A DNA stretch of 13,689 nt from Chloroflexota bacterium (GTDB taxonomy: Bacteria > Chloroflexota > Anaerolineae > UBA1429). The notes beneath the pieces were generated by a model. The model worked only from the letters and a program-made list of their open reading frames with translations, did no database searches and was not told the origin of the DNA. Of the stretch, positions 12,209 to 13,689 are shown in pieces (position 1 is the first letter of the stretch; each line of letters starts with the position of its first letter). The DNA lies in the NCBI GenBank assembly GCA_014360745.1, contig JACIWY010000049.1, positions 1 to 13,689 on the forward strand. Direction: 5' to 3'. A program made the translations under genes and the position numbers.

Positions 12209-13009
12209 GTGATCGCGCAGAATTATTATGCCGTCGTCGAGTACGATGGCACAGAGTATGCCGGGTTTCAGATCCAAGTTGATAGGCCCACGATCCAGGG
12301 CGAGTTGGAGCGGGCATTGAGGCGTCTGACGCAAGAAGCGGTGCGGGTGCACGGCGCTGGGCGCACCGACGCAGGGGTTCATGCCAAAGGCCAAGTGATC
12401 AGTTTTCGGGCGGCTTGGAAACACGAACCGGTCGATTTGCAACGGGCGATGAACGCCGTGCTGCCGCAGGATATTGCGGTGCGTGATCTGGCTTTGGCCG
12501 AAGAGGGTTTTCACGCGCGCTTTAGCGCGTCAAGCCGTATGTACATTTACAGGGTTTGGAACCGCCCTGTGCGCTCGCCGCTGTGGGCGCGTTTCGCGCA
12601 CCATGTACCTGATGCGCTGGATGTGTCGGCTATGGTGTCGGCGGCCAGATACTTGTTGGGCGAGCAGGATTTCCGCGCGTTTGGCCAACCGCCTGTAGGA
12701 GATAGCACGGTGCGCATGGTGCATCGTGTCGGTTGGCGAGCGGCGAATGAGCACGGGCTGTTGTGTTTCGAAATCGAAGCCAATGCCTTTTTGCGCGGGA
12801 TGGTGCGTCGTATTGTTGGCTCTTTGCTCCAAGTGGGCATTGGGCGCTGGACGGTGAACGAGTTTGCCGATTTGCTGGCCTCGCGAGATATCGCGCGTTG
12901 CGCGGCTCAGGCACCGGCCTGTGGGCTGTGCCTTTGGCGTGTACGTTATGAGAACCTGAGGCAAACGGACGATCGAGATCTGCGCTTCACAAGGCCGATG
13001 GAAGCCTGA
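12209..13009 (+). CDS. truA: tRNA pseudouridine(38-40) synthase TruA
   Basis: TruA converts uridines 38, 39 and 40 of the tRNA anticodon arm to pseudouridine. The 266-residue protein shows VVEYDGTEYAGFQIQ at the N-terminus, the catalytic motif GAGRTDAGVHAKGQV with Asp54 as the nucleophile, FHARFSASSRMYIYRVWN with the active-site tyrosine region, and NAFLRGMVRRIVGSLLQVG near the C-terminus. The start is GTG at 12209: it is the only start-type codon in frame between the end of rplQ and the conserved EYDG motif, and AGGGG at 12193-12197 precedes it. The frame stays open further upstream through rplQ, but that extension has no TruA similarity. It is followed by rplM, a common arrangement. Confidence 0.95.
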   Translation: MIAQNYYAVVEYDGTEYAGFQIQVDRPTIQGELERALRRLTQEAVRVHGAGRTDAGVHAKGQVISFRAAWKHEPVDLQRAMNAVLPQDIAVRDLALAEEGFHARFSASSRMYIYRVWNRPVRSPLWARFAHHVPDALDVSAMVSAARYLLGEQDFRAFGQPPVGDSTVRMVHRVGWRAANEHGLLCFEIEANAFLRGMVRRIVGSLLQVGIGRWTVNEFADLLASRDIARCAAQAPACGLCLWRVRYENLRQTDDRDLRFTRPMEA

Positions 13010-13034
13010 GCGCAGGGTTGGGAAGGAGTTTGGC

Positions 13035-13475
13035 GTGAAAACGTGGGTCTTGAAAGCATCTGACATAAAACGCGACTGGTATGTCATCGACGCGGAAGGG
13101 AAGAACCTGGGCCGATTGGCTTCGCAGATCGCCACCATCTTGCGTGGCAAACACAAGCCTATCTACACGCCCAGCATGGACGTCGGCGATTTTGTGATTG
13201 TGGTGAATGCGGCCAAAATCCAGGTCACGGGCAACAAGATGCGGGAAAAGAAATATTATCGCCATTCCTTGCATCCGGGCGGGCTGAGCACACGCACGCT
13301 TCAGGAAATGCTCGCCAAGCATCCGGAGCGGGTGATTCGCCTGGCGGTGAGAGGAATGTTGCCCAAAACCAAGCTGGGGCGGACGTTGATCCGCAAGCTC
13401 AAGGTGTACGCCGATGGGTCTCATCCCCATCAGGCGCAGCAGCCCAAGCCGCTAGAGCTCAGTCAAGATGCCTAA
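13035..13475 (+). CDS. rplM: 50S ribosomal protein L13
   Basis: This 146-residue L13 is one of the early assembly proteins of the 50S subunit. The opening MKTWVLKASDIKRDWYVIDA is followed by GKNLGRLASQIATILRGKHKP, DVGDFVIVVNAAKIQVTG, then KKYYRHSLHPGGL, AVRGMLPKTKLGR and a typical C-terminal YADGSHPHQAQQP. The start is GTG at 13035, six bases after AAGGAG (13023-13028), giving the family N-terminus exactly. It forms the usual pair with rpsI, 44 bases downstream. All conserved blocks are present; I see nothing odd. Confidence 0.97.
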   Translation: MKTWVLKASDIKRDWYVIDAEGKNLGRLASQIATILRGKHKPIYTPSMDVGDFVIVVNAAKIQVTGNKMREKKYYRHSLHPGGLSTRTLQEMLAKHPERVIRLAVRGMLPKTKLGRTLIRKLKVYADGSHPHQAQQPKPLELSQDA

Positions 13476-13519
13476 GTTGAAGGGAATCTCAGCGGGTAGA
13501 TAGCAAGGAGGACATGTCG

Positions 13520-13689
13520 GTGGAATCTCAGTACTATTATGGCGTCGGTCGGCGCAAAAGCGCGACGGCGCAGGTGCGGCTCTATCCGGCCCCGGGCGGC
13601 AAAGCGTTCATCGTTAACGGGCGCCCGGCGCCGGCAAGGTCAAACCGGTTACGCCATCCTCCAACATCCAAGGCACACCGCCCACACGG
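13520..13689 (+). CDS. rpsI: 30S ribosomal protein S9, N-terminal part (cut at the right edge, abnormal end)
   Basis: The frame reads MESQYYYGVGRRKSATAQV, then RLYPAPGGKAFIVNGRPA, the S9 N-terminal domain with its G-x-GRRK(S/T) motif and NGRP turn. S9 is a 30S head protein whose C-terminal tail reaches P-site tRNA; that part is outside the window. Two starts compete: ATG at 13514 is only two bases from AAGGAGG (13505-13511), whereas GTG at 13520 is eight bases away and is preferred. After about 13630 the translation stops resembling S9: the expected YF-containing segment is absent and base composition shifts. This suggests a damaged or low-quality end; see findings. Confidence 0.85.
   Translation, partial: MESQYYYGVGRRKSATAQVRLYPAPGGKAFIVNGRPAPARSNRLRHPPTSKAHRPH

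Noticed and set aside
13514..13519. ATG at 13514 as rpsI start
   Set aside because: It lies two bases from the ribosome binding site, which is too close; GTG at 13520 has normal spacing. It cannot be fully excluded and would add only two residues.
1..13689. Mobile element, CRISPR array, tRNA or novel multi-gene system
   Set aside because: Nearly all of the window is accounted for by conserved genes in standard order on one strand, and I saw no repeats, inverted element ends or unrecognised genes between them.

Overview
This window is a long, unidirectional core ribosomal-protein gene cluster on the + strand. It corresponds to the fused S10 (3' part), spc and alpha operons, followed by truA-rplM-rpsI. 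Twenty-seven genes are readable: 25 complete, rplV cut at the left edge and rpsI cut (and apparently disturbed) at the right edge. I see no mobile element, tRNA, rRNA or CRISPR array. No stretch without a gene exceeds 300 bases; the longest spacer is 176 bases, before rpsD. Likely organism: a bacterium of moderately high GC, most plausibly a Chloroflexota (Anaerolineae-like) lineage. This is inferred from the continuous order secY-adk-map-rpmJ-rpsM-rpsK-rpsD-rpoA-rplQ-truA-rplM-rpsI, from frequent TTG and GTG starts with strong AGGAGG-type ribosome binding sites, and from protein style. No single marker in the window proves the phylum. Layout: (1) positions 1-1739 hold the end of the S10 block: rplV', rpsC, rplP, rpmC, rpsQ. 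(2) A 103-base spacer follows, at the point where E. coli separates S10 from spc. (3) Positions 1843-7413 hold the spc block: rplN, rplX, rplE, rpsN (zinc type), rpsH, rplF, rplR, rpsE, rpmD, rplO, secY, with tight or overlapping junctions. (4) Positions 7413-9043 hold adk, map and rpmJ. There is a good sigma-A type promoter at the adk-map junction, and infA is missing from its usual place between map and rpmJ. (5) Positions 9078-12120 hold the alpha block: rpsM, rpsK, rpsD, rpoA, rplQ, with a structured 176-base leader before rpsD. (6) Positions 12209-13689 hold truA (tRNA pseudouridine synthase), rplM and the start of rpsI. Function: the products build both ribosomal subunits, the alpha subunit of RNA polymerase and the SecY membrane channel. 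The cluster also supplies nucleotide balance (Adk), N-terminal methionine removal (Map) and tRNA anticodon-arm modification (TruA), so co-expression ties ribosome synthesis to transcription, secretion and protein maturation. Four ribosomal proteins (S4, S14, L24, L36) and Adk keep four-ligand zinc sites. This is mainly an ordinary conserved region and I do not see a new multi-gene system. The points most worth checking are the rpsD leader, the internal map promoter, the absent infA, the spacer hairpins (especially rplQ-truA) and the abnormal right-hand end inside rpsI.
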